DNA from: SG8-41 sp035649495
Lineage (GTDB): Bacteria; Pseudomonadota; Gammaproteobacteria; Burkholderiales; SG8-41
DNA length: 64,000 nt
Direction: 5' to 3'
Assembly: GCA_035649495.1 (NCBI GenBank)
Contig: DASRJL010000211.1
Location: forward strand, 11,581 to 75,580
In this document: one piece after another, positions 20,096 through 28,061 of the stretch
How positions within the stretch are numbered: position 1 is the stretch's first letter
Layout of the letters: each line of letters opens with the position of its first letter
Notes under the pieces: model-generated
The model's input: only the letters and a program-made list of their open reading frames with translations
Told to the model about the DNA's origin: nothing
Database searches by the model: none
Translations under genes and position numbers: made by a program

Positions 20096-22417
20096 ATGTC
20101 ATTTCGCTGGTGGACATTTCCCGCGCTGCTGCTGCTTTCGGCGCTCGCCGCCGGCATCATGCTGCTCGCCTTTGCCGCGGCGATCGTCTACCCGACGCTG
20201 CCGTCGCTCGACGTGCTGACCGACTACCACCCCAAGATTCCGCTGCGCGTCTACAGCGGCGACGGCAAGCTGATCGGCGAGTTCGGCGAGGAGCGGCGGG
20301 CCGTGGTCAGCATCAAGGATGTTCCCCAGCCCTTGATCAATGCCATCGTCGCCGCCGAGGACGAGCGCTTCTACCAGCACCGCGGGGTGGACTACGTGGG
20401 CGTGGCGCGAGCCGCCATGTCCAATTTTGTCTCCGGTGGCGTGCGCCAGGGCGCCAGCACCATCACCATGCAGGTCGCGCGCAACTTCTTCCTGTCAAAG
20501 GAAAAAACGCTCACCCGCAAGTTCAACGAGATGCTGCTCGCGTTCAAGATCGAGGCGAGCCTGCCCAAGGACCAGATCCTCGAGCTCTACATCAACCAGA
20601 TCTATCTCGGGCAGAGGGCTTACGGATTCGCGGCGGCGGGGCAGATCTATTTCGGCAAGCGCCTTACGGATCTGACGCTGGCGGAGTCCGCCCTGCTGGC
20701 CGGGCTGCCCAAGGCCCCGTCGCGCTTCAACCCGGTCGCCAATCCCCAGCGGGCGAGGCTGCGCCAGCAGTACGTATTGCGCCGCATGCGCGACCTGCAG
20801 ATGATCAGCGGAGAACAGCAGGCGGCGGCGGAAAAGCAGGTGGTTCACGTCAAGCGGGAAATGAGCGAGTTCGCCGTGCACGCAGAGCACTTCGCGGAGA
20901 TGGTCCGCCAGGCCGTCTACGAGCGCTACCAGGATGACGCCTACACCAAGGGCCTGCGCGTTTACACCACGCTGCTCACGACGCACCAGGAGGCGGCCTA
21001 CCAGGCGGTGCGCAGCGGGGCGCTGGATTACGACCGCCGCCACGGTTACCGGGGGCCCGAGGACCATGCCGATCTTCCCGCCAAGCCCACCGAGGAGACG
21101 CTCGAGGACGCACTGCAGGACACGTCTGACAGCGACGGTCTCCATGCCGCGGTCGTAGTCGAGGCGAGCGCCAAGCTGGTAAAGGCCTACCGCAAGGGCG
21201 GGGGATGGATCGAGATCGGCGAGGAGGGCTTGAAGTTCGCCGCGCGCATGCTGGGAGAGAAAGCGAGTCCCAACCAGCGCATCCGGCGCGGCGCGATCAT
21301 ACGGGTGCAGAAGGACGAGAAAGACCGCTGGCACATCGCGCAGCTGCCGGCGGTCGAGGCCTCGCTCGTCTCGATGGACACGCGCGATGGCGCGGTACGC
21401 GCGCTCGTCGGCGGCTTCGACTTCAACCGCACGCAGTACAACCACGTCACGCAGGCCCTGCGCCAGCCGGGCTCCAGCTTCAAGCCGTTCATCTATTCAG
21501 CCGCGCTCGAAAAGGGCTTCACGCCGGCGACCGTCGTCAACGACGCGCCGCTCACATTCACCGCCGCGCAAACCGGTTCCGAGCCGTGGGAGCCGAAGAA
21601 TTACGACGGCAAGTTCGACGGCCCGATGCGGCTGCGCACGGCGCTGATGAGATCGAAGAACCTGGTGTCGGTCCGCGTCATGCAGGCGATCACCCCGCAT
21701 TATGCCCAGGACTACATCACCCGCTTCGGCTTCGACCCCAAGCTTCACCCGCCGTATCTCACGATGGCGCTGGGCGCAGGCAACGTGACCCCCCTCCAGA
21801 TGCTCGGCGCCTACGGTGTTTTCGCCAACGGCGGCTATCGCGTCGTGCCCTACTACATCGAGCGGGTGGAAGACAGCCGCGGCAATGTCCTGGTGCAGGC
21901 GAAGCCGAGCGGCGTGGAAAACGGCGCGCAGCGCGTCATAGACCCGCGCAACGCTTTCATCATGACCAGCATGATGCGCGATGTCGTGCGGGGCGGCACG
22001 GCTGCGCGCGCCATGAAGCTGGGGCGGCAGGATCTTGCAGGCAAGACCGGCACGACCAACGATTTCATCGACGCCTGGTTCTGCGGATTCAATCCCGGCC
22101 TGGTGGCAGTGGCCTGGATAGGATTCGACACGCCGCAGACGCTCGGCCGTAACGAAACGGGCGGCGCGGCCGCGCTACCCATGTGGATGAAGTACATGGC
22201 GGTGGCCCTGCGCGGGGTGCCGGAGCAGCCGTTCACGCCGCCGACCGGGGTGGTGGCCGCGCGCATCAATCCCGATACCGGGTTGAGGGTGGATGAGGCG
22301 GGCGGCGGGGTGCCCGACTTCTTCTACCAGGAGTTCCTGCCGCCCGAACAGGACAATCTGGCGGGCGGAAATCTCGGCAGCCGGCCGCCGGAAGAAGTCA
22401 GAAACCAGCTGTTTTGA
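20096..22417 (+). CDS. mrcA: Penicillin-binding protein 1A (bifunctional peptidoglycan synthase)
   Basis: Class A PBP that polymerises lipid II and cross-links glycan strands in the periplasm. The 773-aa product has an N-terminal membrane anchor (about residues 7-32). A GT51 glycosyltransferase domain follows with AAEDERFYQHRGVDY (catalytic Glu), GASTITMQVARN and ELYINQIYLGQRAYG. The transpeptidase domain has the Ser nucleophile in PGSSFKPFIY, then MRSKNLV (SxN) and GKTGTTNDFIDAW (KTG). An OB-type insert sits between them. Divergent PBP1A-pilM is a common proteobacterial arrangement. The ribosome site before ATG 20096 is weak. Confidence 0.97.
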   Translation: MSFRWWTFPALLLLSALAAGIMLLAFAAAIVYPTLPSLDVLTDYHPKIPLRVYSGDGKLIGEFGEERRAVVSIKDVPQPLINAIVAAEDERFYQHRGVDYVGVARAAMSNFVSGGVRQGASTITMQVARNFFLSKEKTLTRKFNEMLLAFKIEASLPKDQILELYINQIYLGQRAYGFAAAGQIYFGKRLTDLTLAESALLAGLPKAPSRFNPVANPQRARLRQQYVLRRMRDLQMISGEQQAAAEKQVVHVKREMSEFAVHAEHFAEMVRQAVYERYQDDAYTKGLRVYTTLLTTHQEAAYQAVRSGALDYDRRHGYRGPEDHADLPAKPTEETLEDALQDTSDSDGLHAAVVVEASAKLVKAYRKGGGWIEIGEEGLKFAARMLGEKASPNQRIRRGAIIRVQKDEKDRWHIAQLPAVEASLVSMDTRDGAVRALVGGFDFNRTQYNHVTQALRQPGSSFKPFIYSAALEKGFTPATVVNDAPLTFTAAQTGSEPWEPKNYDGKFDGPMRLRTALMRSKNLVSVRVMQAITPHYAQDYITRFGFDPKLHPPYLTMALGAGNVTPLQMLGAYGVFANGGYRVVPYYIERVEDSRGNVLVQAKPSGVENGAQRVIDPRNAFIMTSMMRDVVRGGTAARAMKLGRQDLAGKTGTTNDFIDAWFCGFNPGLVAVAWIGFDTPQTLGRNETGGAAALPMWMKYMAVALRGVPEQPFTPPTGVVAARINPDTGLRVDEAGGGVPDFFYQEFLPPEQDNLAGGNLGSRPPEEVRNQLF

Positions 22418-22439
22418 ACGGGTCGGGTCGCAGATAGCC

Positions 22440-23042
22440 ATGGGCAGGGAATCCGGCCGCAACGACGAGCGGAGCCGCATCGCTCATCTCGCCGCGCGTC
22501 TGATGGCGGAGGACGGCATCGAGGACTATTCGCTCGCGAAGCGCAAGGCCGCGCGCCAGGCCGGGATGCCCGAAAGCCGGGATTTGCCCGGCAATGACGA
22601 AATCGACGCCGCGCTGCAGGTCTACCAGGCGATTTATCACGCGGGCGAGCACCGCGACCGGCTGCGGGCGCTGCGCGAAAAGGCGGTGCGGGCGATGCGG
22701 GAGCTGGCGCGGTTCCAGCCCTACCTGACCGGCTCGGTCTTGAACGGCAACGCCGGCAAGTACGCGGACATCAACCTGCACGTCTATACCGACAACGGCA
22801 AGGCGGTCGAGCTTTACCTCATCGAGCGCGGCATCCCCTACCGGGCGACGCAGGTGCGGCTCTACCCGGACGGGGAGCCGTGCCTCGCGCCGGTGTACAC
22901 CCTGGATGACGAGGGCGTGGCCATCGAGATCACCGTGCTTTCCACGCGGGAGCTGCGCGTGCCGGTGAGGACGAGCCCGGAAGGCAAGGCGATCGAGCGG
23001 GCGAAGCTTGCGGCGGTCGAACAATTACTCGAGGAATCGTGA
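22440..23042 (+). CDS. Uncharacterised protein with degenerate nucleotidyltransferase motif
   Basis: I do not recognise a named family with certainty. The start is taken as ATG 22440 (MGRESGRNDERSR), 22 bp after the PBP1A stop, giving 200 aa; the frame is open further upstream inside mrcA. The N-terminal half is helical and charged. The second half has TGSVLNGNAGKYADINLHVY, which resembles the GS...DxD signature of MNT/polymerase-beta nucleotidyltransferases with the second acid replaced by Asn. Similar proteins are annotated only as hypothetical or predicted nucleotidyltransferases. The tight spacing suggests cotranscription with mrcA. It ends 7 bp from the convergent hemB stop. Confidence 0.7.
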   Translation: MGRESGRNDERSRIAHLAARLMAEDGIEDYSLAKRKAARQAGMPESRDLPGNDEIDAALQVYQAIYHAGEHRDRLRALREKAVRAMRELARFQPYLTGSVLNGNAGKYADINLHVYTDNGKAVELYLIERGIPYRATQVRLYPDGEPCLAPVYTLDDEGVAIEITVLSTRELRVPVRTSPEGKAIERAKLAAVEQLLEES

Positions 23043-23049
23043 GCCCTGA

Positions 23050-24057
23050 CTAGCGGGCTTCCTTAAGCCACTTTGCCGCCTCAAAGGCGTAATAAGTCAG
23101 TATGCCGTCCGCGCCGGCGCGCTTGAACGCCGTGAGCACTTCCATCGCGCACGCGCGCTCGTCAAGCCAGCCGCGCTGCGCCGCGGCCTTGAGCATCGCG
23201 TACTCCCCGCTCACGTGGTAGACGAACGTCGGCGCGCGGAACTCATCCTTCAGGCGCCGCACGATGTCGAGATAGGGCAGCCCCGGCTTGACCATTACCA
23301 TGTCGGCGCCCTCCGCGAGATCGAGGCCGACTTCCCACAGGGCCTCGTCGCTGTTTGCCGGATCCATCTGGTAGGTATGCTTGGAGCCGCGGCCGAGAAA
23401 CTTCGCCGATCCGACCGCGTCTCGAAACGGACCGTAGAACGCGGAAGCGTACTTCGCGGAATAGGCGAGGATGCGCGTATGAATGAAGTGGCGGCCATCG
23501 AGCGCCGCGCGGATTGCACGCACGCGACCGTCCATCATGTCGGAGGGCGCAACGACATCGACTCCCGCCGCTGCGCAGGTCAGCGCCTGACGCTCCAGCA
23601 CCGCGATCGTCTCGTCGTTCAGGACGTAGCCCTGCGCGTCGAGGACGCCGTCCTGACCGTGCGTAGTGTAGGGATCGAGCGCGGCATCCGTGATGAGGCC
23701 GAGTTCAGGAAAGCGTTTCTTGAGGGCGGCGACGGCGCGCGGGATAAGTCCTTTCGGGTTCGCTGCCTCGCGGCCATCGGGCGTCTTCAAGCGCGGCGCG
23801 ATCAACGGAAACAGCGCCAGGGCAGGTATCCCGAGCTTCAGGCATGCTTCGGCGTGCGGCAGCAGTCGATCCACGGTGTAGCGCTTGACCCCGGGCATGG
23901 AGGGAACCGGCTCGGTTCGACCCGCGCCCTCGATCACGAACACCGGATAAATGAGGTCGTCCGTAGTGAGTTGGTGCTCACGTAAGAGCCGCCGCGAGAA
24001 CCCGTCACGCCGCATGCGCCGCATGCGCCGGCGGGGGAATTCACCCAATACCCGCAT
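23050..24057 (-). CDS. hemB: Delta-aminolevulinic acid dehydratase (porphobilinogen synthase)
   Basis: Condenses two 5-aminolevulinate molecules to porphobilinogen. The 335-aa product has the two active-site lysines in ILAYSAKYASAFYGPFRD and MVMVKPGLPYLD. At the metal site it reads DAALDPYTTHGQDG. The Cys triplet of zinc enzymes (DxCxC...C) is absent, so it belongs to the non-zinc, Mg-type class common in betaproteobacteria. The Arg-rich start MRVLGEFPRRRMRRMRRDG is normal for this group. It is divergent from the small-RNA candidate, with a -10 at 24118-24123. Confidence 0.97.
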   Translation of the reverse strand: MRVLGEFPRRRMRRMRRDGFSRRLLREHQLTTDDLIYPVFVIEGAGRTEPVPSMPGVKRYTVDRLLPHAEACLKLGIPALALFPLIAPRLKTPDGREAANPKGLIPRAVAALKKRFPELGLITDAALDPYTTHGQDGVLDAQGYVLNDETIAVLERQALTCAAAGVDVVAPSDMMDGRVRAIRAALDGRHFIHTRILAYSAKYASAFYGPFRDAVGSAKFLGRGSKHTYQMDPANSDEALWEVGLDLAEGADMVMVKPGLPYLDIVRRLKDEFRAPTFVYHVSGEYAMLKAAAQRGWLDERACAMEVLTAFKRAGADGILTYYAFEAAKWLKEAR

Positions 24058-24104
24058 ACCTTACAAATCTTTGAAAGAGAGAAGTTTTCTGGTTAGCTGT
24101 GGCG

Positions 24105-24132
24105 GGAACTATTGGCCATTATATCCGCCTAA
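24105..24132 (+). promoter_or_regulatory. Sigma-E-like promoter for the small RNA candidate
   Basis: GGAACT at 24105-24110 and CCTAA at 24128-24132 are 17 bases apart. This resembles the extracytoplasmic sigma consensus GGAACTT-N16-TCTRA. Transcription would start about 24138, exactly where the first hairpin of the RNA candidate begins. Assigned by eye only. Confidence 0.4.
24118..24123 (-). promoter_or_regulatory. -10 element of the hemB promoter
   Basis: The minus strand reads TATAAT, a perfect sigma-70 -10, about 60 bp before the hemB ATG. There is no clear -35. It lies inside the spacer of the plus-strand sigma-E-like promoter, so the two promoters overlap back to back. Confidence 0.5.
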
Positions 24133-24137
24133 CAAAC

Positions 24138-24246
24138 AGACGGCGTGAGTCGTCTCCCGCTTCACCTCCCTGAGCGGGCGCCTTAATCCAAATTAAGGCA
24201 TTTTTGCCCCCGGTTTTACTCCCCTTTAACCGGGGGCTTTTTATTT
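24138..24246 (+). ncRNA. Candidate small RNA with anti-Shine-Dalgarno loops
   Basis: About 105 nt of plus-strand sequence fold into four consecutive perfect hairpins. The first is 24138-24155 (7 bp with a GTGA loop). The second is 24156-24178 (CCCGCT/AGCGGG) with loop TCACCTCCCTG. The third is 24180-24199 (GCCTTAAT/ATTAAGGC, loop CCAA) followed by TTTTT. The fourth is 24206-24237 (10 bp, GCCCCCGGTT/AACCGGGGGC) with loop TTACTCCCCTTT, then TTTTT. Two loops are C-rich; CACCTCC equals the 16S anti-Shine-Dalgarno core. No protein fits here. The plan resembles known trans-acting sRNAs that block ribosome sites through C-rich loops, such as Neisseria NmsR, but homology is not claimed. Confidence 0.65.
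24206..24242 (+). terminator. Intrinsic terminator ending the small RNA candidate
   Basis: A perfect 10-bp GC-rich stem (24206-24215 with 24228-24237), 12-base loop, then TTTTT at 24238-24242. No plus-strand protein gene lies upstream within its reach, because hemB occupies the minus strand. This is the main reason to infer a non-coding transcript. Confidence 0.85.
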
Positions 24247-24494
24247 ATGGCCACCGCAGCGGCGCTGCCATGGCGATTAAATGAAACCCCGAGACCAATC
24301 CCCACCCTCACCAGTTCGACGGGCGTTTTCCGTGGGCCCGGAAATCCCCGGTTTTCATTAAGGAGTTTGTCAGAGCGAAGCGAGAACAAACTGCTAGGTT
24401 GTTGTTATTCGACGCGAAACTGGCGGGCTGGGCCGCGCCTGCTATACAATACGTGCTCTTCGCAACCCTGCCCGGATAATAACAAGGATCGAGC
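24247..24494 (+). other. Leader region of the cytochrome c4 gene
   Basis: About 250 bases between the sRNA terminator and cytochrome c4. It holds an inverted repeat AGTTTGT (from 24363) and ACAAACT (to about 24391) that could form a stem-loop. The engB/ysxC gene often found next to cytochrome c4 and hemB in this class is not present here. I could not assign a clear promoter. Confidence 0.4.
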
Positions 24495-25103
24495 ATGAGT
24501 CTTCGCTGGGCCGCCACCTTCCTCCTCTGCGTGCTGGCCGTTTCAGCGGCGGGGTTGTCCAGAGGTCAGACCGGTCCACAGGTCTGCAGCCCCTGTCACG
24601 GCCTCGATGGAAACAGCGCGCAGCCGGCATTTCCCATTCTGGCGGGTCAGCATGCAGACTACACCGTGAAGCAACTCGGAAATTTCAAGCCCCAGGACGG
24701 CAAGCCGGCGGAACGCCCTAATGCCATCATGGCAGGAATAGTCGCCGCGATGTCCGCGGACGAAATGCGCAATCTGGGCGCGTACTTCGAGAGCAAGAAG
24801 CCGCAGCCACGCGCCGCACGCGATGCCAAGCTCGTCAAGCAGGGTCAGGCCATCTACCGCGGTGGTATTGCCGCGAAAGGCGTAGCCGCGTGCACGGCCT
24901 GCCACGGCCCGGCCGGCACCGGGATCCCGGCGCAGTTTCCGCGCCTCGCAGGACAGTACGCCGAATACACGGCCGCCCAGTTGAAGGCATTCCGCAGCGG
25001 CGAGCGCGGCAACGACCCCAACCGCATGATGCGGGCAATCGCCGAGAGGCTTTCCGACGGGGAGATCGCGGCGCTGGCCGATTACATCGCGGGACTGCGC
25101 TAG
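24495..25103 (+). CDS. Diheme cytochrome c4
   Basis: Periplasmic (possibly membrane-associated) two-heme electron carrier, thought to feed terminal oxidases. The 202-aa product has a signal peptide ending near SRGQT and two class I cytochrome domains with heme sites CSPCH (Cys31, Cys34, His35) and CTACH (Cys133, Cys136, His137). Conserved Met residues in the NAIMAGIVAAMS and NRMMRAIAERLS regions can serve as distal ligands. AAGGATCGAGC precedes the ATG at 24495. The duplicated-domain layout and length are typical of c4. Confidence 0.93.
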   Translation: MSLRWAATFLLCVLAVSAAGLSRGQTGPQVCSPCHGLDGNSAQPAFPILAGQHADYTVKQLGNFKPQDGKPAERPNAIMAGIVAAMSADEMRNLGAYFESKKPQPRAARDAKLVKQGQAIYRGGIAAKGVAACTACHGPAGTGIPAQFPRLAGQYAEYTAAQLKAFRSGERGNDPNRMMRAIAERLSDGEIAALADYIAGLR

Positions 25104-25149
25104 CTCAACGAAATGAGGGAATGCTCCCCTCATACTCCCCTATCACAGG

Positions 25150-25175
25150 GCGCCTGACCTCATTCAGTCAGGCGC
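25150..25175. terminator. Stem-loop between convergent cytochrome c4 and hemL
   Basis: A perfect 9-bp stem (GCGCCTGAC / GTCAGGCGC) with an 8-base loop sits in the gap between the two convergent stop codons. No T-run follows on either strand, so it could serve as a shared 3'-end structure rather than a classic terminator. Confidence 0.5.
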
Positions 25176-25177
25176 TC

Positions 25178-26458
25178 TCAGACGATACTGGCGAAAGCTT
25201 TCTTCGCCGCAACCAAAGTCCGTTCCAGTTCCGGCGCACCGTGCGCCGAGGACACGAAACCCGCCTCGTAGGCCGAGGGCGCGAGATAGACGCCCGCCGC
25301 GAGCATGGCATGGAAAAACCGGTTGAACGCTTCGCGGTCGCACTGCAGGACCTCGGCGTAGGTCGCCGGGGGCGTTTCCCGGAAGTACATGCCGAACATG
25401 CCCCCGGCGCTTTGCGCGCAGAAACCGAGTCCCGCGTTGCGCGCCGCCTGCGTCAGGCCCTCGCATAGCGCGCGCGCCGTGGCCGAGACGCCTTCGAAAA
25501 AGCCCGGCGCCTGCACGAGCTTCAGCGTGGCGAGTCCCGCGGCGACCGCCACCGGATTGCCGGACAGCGTCCCGGCCTGGTAGACCGGTCCCAGGGGCGC
25601 GATCTTCTCCATCACTTCGCGCCGTCCACCGACGGCACCGAGCGGCATGCCGCCACCGATGACCTTGCCGAGCGTCGTGAGATCGGGTTGAACGCCGTAG
25701 CGCTGCTGCGCGCCGCCGGGCGCAACGCGAAACCCCGTCATGACTTCGTCGAAGATGAGCAGCGCGCCCTGCGCCGTGCAGCATTCGCGCAGGGTTTCCA
25801 GAAATCCTTCCCGCGGCGCGACGAGATTCATGTTGCCGGCGACGGGCTCGACGATGACGGCGGCGATCTCTGCGCCCGCCTCCGCGAACAACCGCTGCGC
25901 CGCCGCCGCATCGTTGTAATCGAGCACTACGGTGTCCGCCGCGACCGCTCCCGGCACGCCGGCCGAGCTGGGCTGCCCCAGGGTGAGCGCCCCCGATCCT
26001 GCCTTGACGAGCAGCGCATCGGCGTGACCATGGTAACAGCCCTCGAACTTGACGATTTTCGCCCGGCCCGTAGCACCCCGCGCGAGCCGGATCGCCGTCA
26101 TGGTCGCCTCCGTCCCGGAATTGACCAGGCGCACCCGCTCGAGGGCAGGCACGAGCTTCGTGAGCAGCTCCGCCATCTCGACTTCCGCTTCGGTCGGCGC
26201 ACCGAAGGAGAGGCCTTTTTCAGCGGCCTGCTGGACGGCCCTGACGACATCGGGGTGCGCGTGACCTGCGATCAACGCGCCCCACGAGCAGACGTAGTCG
26301 ACGTAGGCGTTGCCGTCGACGTCCCACACGGTCGCCCCTTTGCCCCGCTGTATGAATGGCGGCGTTCCCCCGACCGATTGAAATGCACGCACCGGAGAAT
26401 TGACGCCGCCCGGAATGCGCAGCTGCGCCCGCTGGAACAGTGAGCGGCTGCGCTTCAT
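25178..26458 (-). CDS. hemL: Glutamate-1-semialdehyde 2,1-aminomutase
   Basis: PLP enzyme that makes 5-aminolevulinate from glutamate-1-semialdehyde, the C5 route into heme. The 426-aa product has IPGGVNSPVRAF near the N-terminus, the substrate motif FEGCYHGHADALLVKAGSG, the PLP-pocket IFDEVMTGFR and the PLP lysine in TTLGKVIGGGMPLGAVGG. The frame is open upstream through thiE. The ATG at 26456-26458 gives the normal length and overlaps the thiE stop by 4 bp (ATGA), so translation is probably coupled to thiE. Confidence 0.97.
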   Translation of the reverse strand: MKRSRSLFQRAQLRIPGGVNSPVRAFQSVGGTPPFIQRGKGATVWDVDGNAYVDYVCSWGALIAGHAHPDVVRAVQQAAEKGLSFGAPTEAEVEMAELLTKLVPALERVRLVNSGTEATMTAIRLARGATGRAKIVKFEGCYHGHADALLVKAGSGALTLGQPSSAGVPGAVAADTVVLDYNDAAAAQRLFAEAGAEIAAVIVEPVAGNMNLVAPREGFLETLRECCTAQGALLIFDEVMTGFRVAPGGAQQRYGVQPDLTTLGKVIGGGMPLGAVGGRREVMEKIAPLGPVYQAGTLSGNPVAVAAGLATLKLVQAPGFFEGVSATARALCEGLTQAARNAGLGFCAQSAGGMFGMYFRETPPATYAEVLQCDREAFNRFFHAMLAAGVYLAPSAYEAGFVSSAHGAPELERTLVAAKKAFASIV

Positions 26459-27090
26459 CCGGCCTTTTCTCCAAATAGCGCGCTGAATTGCTGCGCAGCG
26501 GCCCTGACGTCGGGTGCGCTGAAGAGCGCGGTGATCACCGATATGCTGTCCGCGCCGGCCGCGATCAGCTGCGGGGCATTGTCCACGGTGATGCCGCCGA
26601 TCGCCACGACGGGGAGCCCCGGCCGGCGTTTCGCCTCGCCAAGGATCGAAAGCGGCGCTCCTCCGGAGCCGCCCTTGACGCTGGACGGGAAAAAACCGCC
26701 GAAGGCGACGTAGGTTGCCCCCAGCCGCGCGGCCGCCAGCGCGTTCTCGATCGCCCGGTAGCAGGAAACGCCGAGGATTCTGTCCGGACCGAGCCGGCGG
26801 CGCGCGTCCGCGACCGAGCCGTCCTCGCCGCCGATGTGCAAGCCCTCGGCGTCGACCTCCAGCGCCAGGTCGACGTGATCGTTGATGATGAGCGGAACGT
26901 GATAGCCGCGGCACAACCGGGCGAGGCCGCGCGCCTGCTCGAGCCGCAGCGCGGGATCGGCGGTCTTGTTGCGGTATTGCAGCGCCCGTGCTCCGCCGGC
27001 GAGCGCTGCTTCAACCTTGCCGAACAGCAGGGTGGAATCGGCGAGGTCCGGCGTGATGGCGTAGAGCCCTTGTATTATTGTGTTCGACAA
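26455..27090 (-). CDS. thiE: Thiamine-phosphate synthase
   Basis: Joins HMP-PP and thiazole phosphate to thiamine phosphate. The 211-aa TIM-barrel product has LQYRNKTADPALRLEQA, the pyrophosphate-binding LIINDHVDLALEVDAEGLHIGGEDG, YVAFGGFFPSSVKG and VAIGGITVDNAPQLIAAGADS. It sits between thiD (11 bp upstream) and hemL (4-bp overlap), so thiD-thiE-hemL looks like one transcript. Confidence 0.95.
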   Translation of the reverse strand: MSNTIIQGLYAITPDLADSTLLFGKVEAALAGGARALQYRNKTADPALRLEQARGLARLCRGYHVPLIINDHVDLALEVDAEGLHIGGEDGSVADARRRLGPDRILGVSCYRAIENALAAARLGATYVAFGGFFPSSVKGGSGGAPLSILGEAKRRPGLPVVAIGGITVDNAPQLIAAGADSISVITALFSAPDVRAAAQQFSALFGEKAG

Positions 27091-27101
27091 CGTGCGCTCC
27101 T

Positions 27102-27968
27102 TCAGGATTTCTCGCCGTTCTCGCTGTCCTCGCCCGCCTCACTGTCCTCGCGTGCCCAGAACAGGCGGTCGGGAATGTGCTGGCCCATGCCGGGCCGGAA
27201 CGCCGCTTTCAGCGTCTGCCAGGTGTACTCCTGCGCATCCTTCACGGCATCGCCGATCTCCAGGCCGTTGGCGATGGTCGCGGCAATTGCGGAAGCGAGC
27301 GTGCAGCCGGAACCGTGATAGGACCCGGGGAGGCGCTGCCACTTATCCTCGCGCACGACGCCGGCCGGCCCGTAGAGCGTGTTGACCACCTGCGGTGTGT
27401 TCTCGTGGGTGCCGGTGACGAGCACGTACTCGCAACCGCCGGCGATGATGCGGCGCGCGCACTCGGCGAGTTCCGGACCGGAGTCCTCGCCTTCTTCGAT
27501 GGCGATGCGGCGGGCTTCGAGGCTGTTCGGCGTGATGATCGTGCTCTGGGGTATGAGCAGCTCCTTCAGCGCGTGCAGCATCTCCTCCGGCACCAGCTCG
27601 TCGCCCCTGCCGGAAGCGAGTACCGGATCGAGGATGAGCGGCACATCCGGGTAGTCGGACACCACCTCCGCGATTGCCGCGATCTGCTCCAGGTTGCCGA
27701 GGAGCCCGATCTTGAACGCCGCCACCGGCATATCTTCGAGCACGCAGCGCGCCTGGTCGGCCACCCATTCGGCCTCGATGACGCTGACGTCGTCCACGCC
27801 CATCGTGTCCTGTACGGTCACGGCCGTGACGACCGAGAGCGGGTGGCAGCCCATGCTCGAAAGCGTCATGATGTCGGCCTGCAGCCCGGCACCGCCGCTC
27901 GGATCAGATGCGGCGAAGACCAGCACGATGGGAGGCAGCTCGGACATTTCGACGGATCCCGGAGTCAT
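27102..27968 (-). CDS. thiD: Hydroxymethylpyrimidine/phosphomethylpyrimidine kinase
   Basis: Phosphorylates HMP twice to HMP-PP for thiamine. The ribokinase-fold product has FAASDPSGGAGLQADI, the HMP-site TAVTVQDTMGV, DPVLASGRGDELV, and the ATP/anion-hole signature GSYHGSGCTLASAIAA. The frame gives 288 aa from ATG 27968; an internal ATG at 27947 (MSELPP) is an equally plausible start with neither having a strong ribosome site. The C-terminus carries an extra acidic tail. I looked for a THI-box riboswitch upstream and saw none; only about 90 bp separate it from the divergent rubredoxin gene. Confidence 0.94.
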   Translation of the reverse strand: MTPGSVEMSELPPIVLVFAASDPSGGAGLQADIMTLSSMGCHPLSVVTAVTVQDTMGVDDVSVIEAEWVADQARCVLEDMPVAAFKIGLLGNLEQIAAIAEVVSDYPDVPLILDPVLASGRGDELVPEEMLHALKELLIPQSTIITPNSLEARRIAIEEGEDSGPELAECARRIIAGGCEYVLVTGTHENTPQVVNTLYGPAGVVREDKWQRLPGSYHGSGCTLASAIAATIANGLEIGDAVKDAQEYTWQTLKAAFRPGMGQHIPDRLFWAREDSEAGEDSENGEKS

Positions 27969-28003
27969 CGGCGCAAACCGCTGCCGGCCCGCAACGAGCG
28001 TGC

Positions 28004-28033
28004 TTGGTCGCGGAAGGAGTGATTCGTTAGAAT
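28004..28033 (+). promoter_or_regulatory. Candidate promoter for rubredoxin
   Basis: TTGGTC (28004-28009) and TAGAAT (28028-28033) are 18 bases apart, placing the start about 20 bases before the rubredoxin ATG. Confidence 0.45.
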
Positions 28034-28061
28034 GGGATTTTAGCGTAAATCGGACGTTTGC

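Noticed and set aside
27969..28061. TPP riboswitch upstream of thiD
   Set aside because: I looked for the CUGAGA and ACCUGAUCCGG-type core and found neither. The divergent gap is too short for a THI element plus two promoters.
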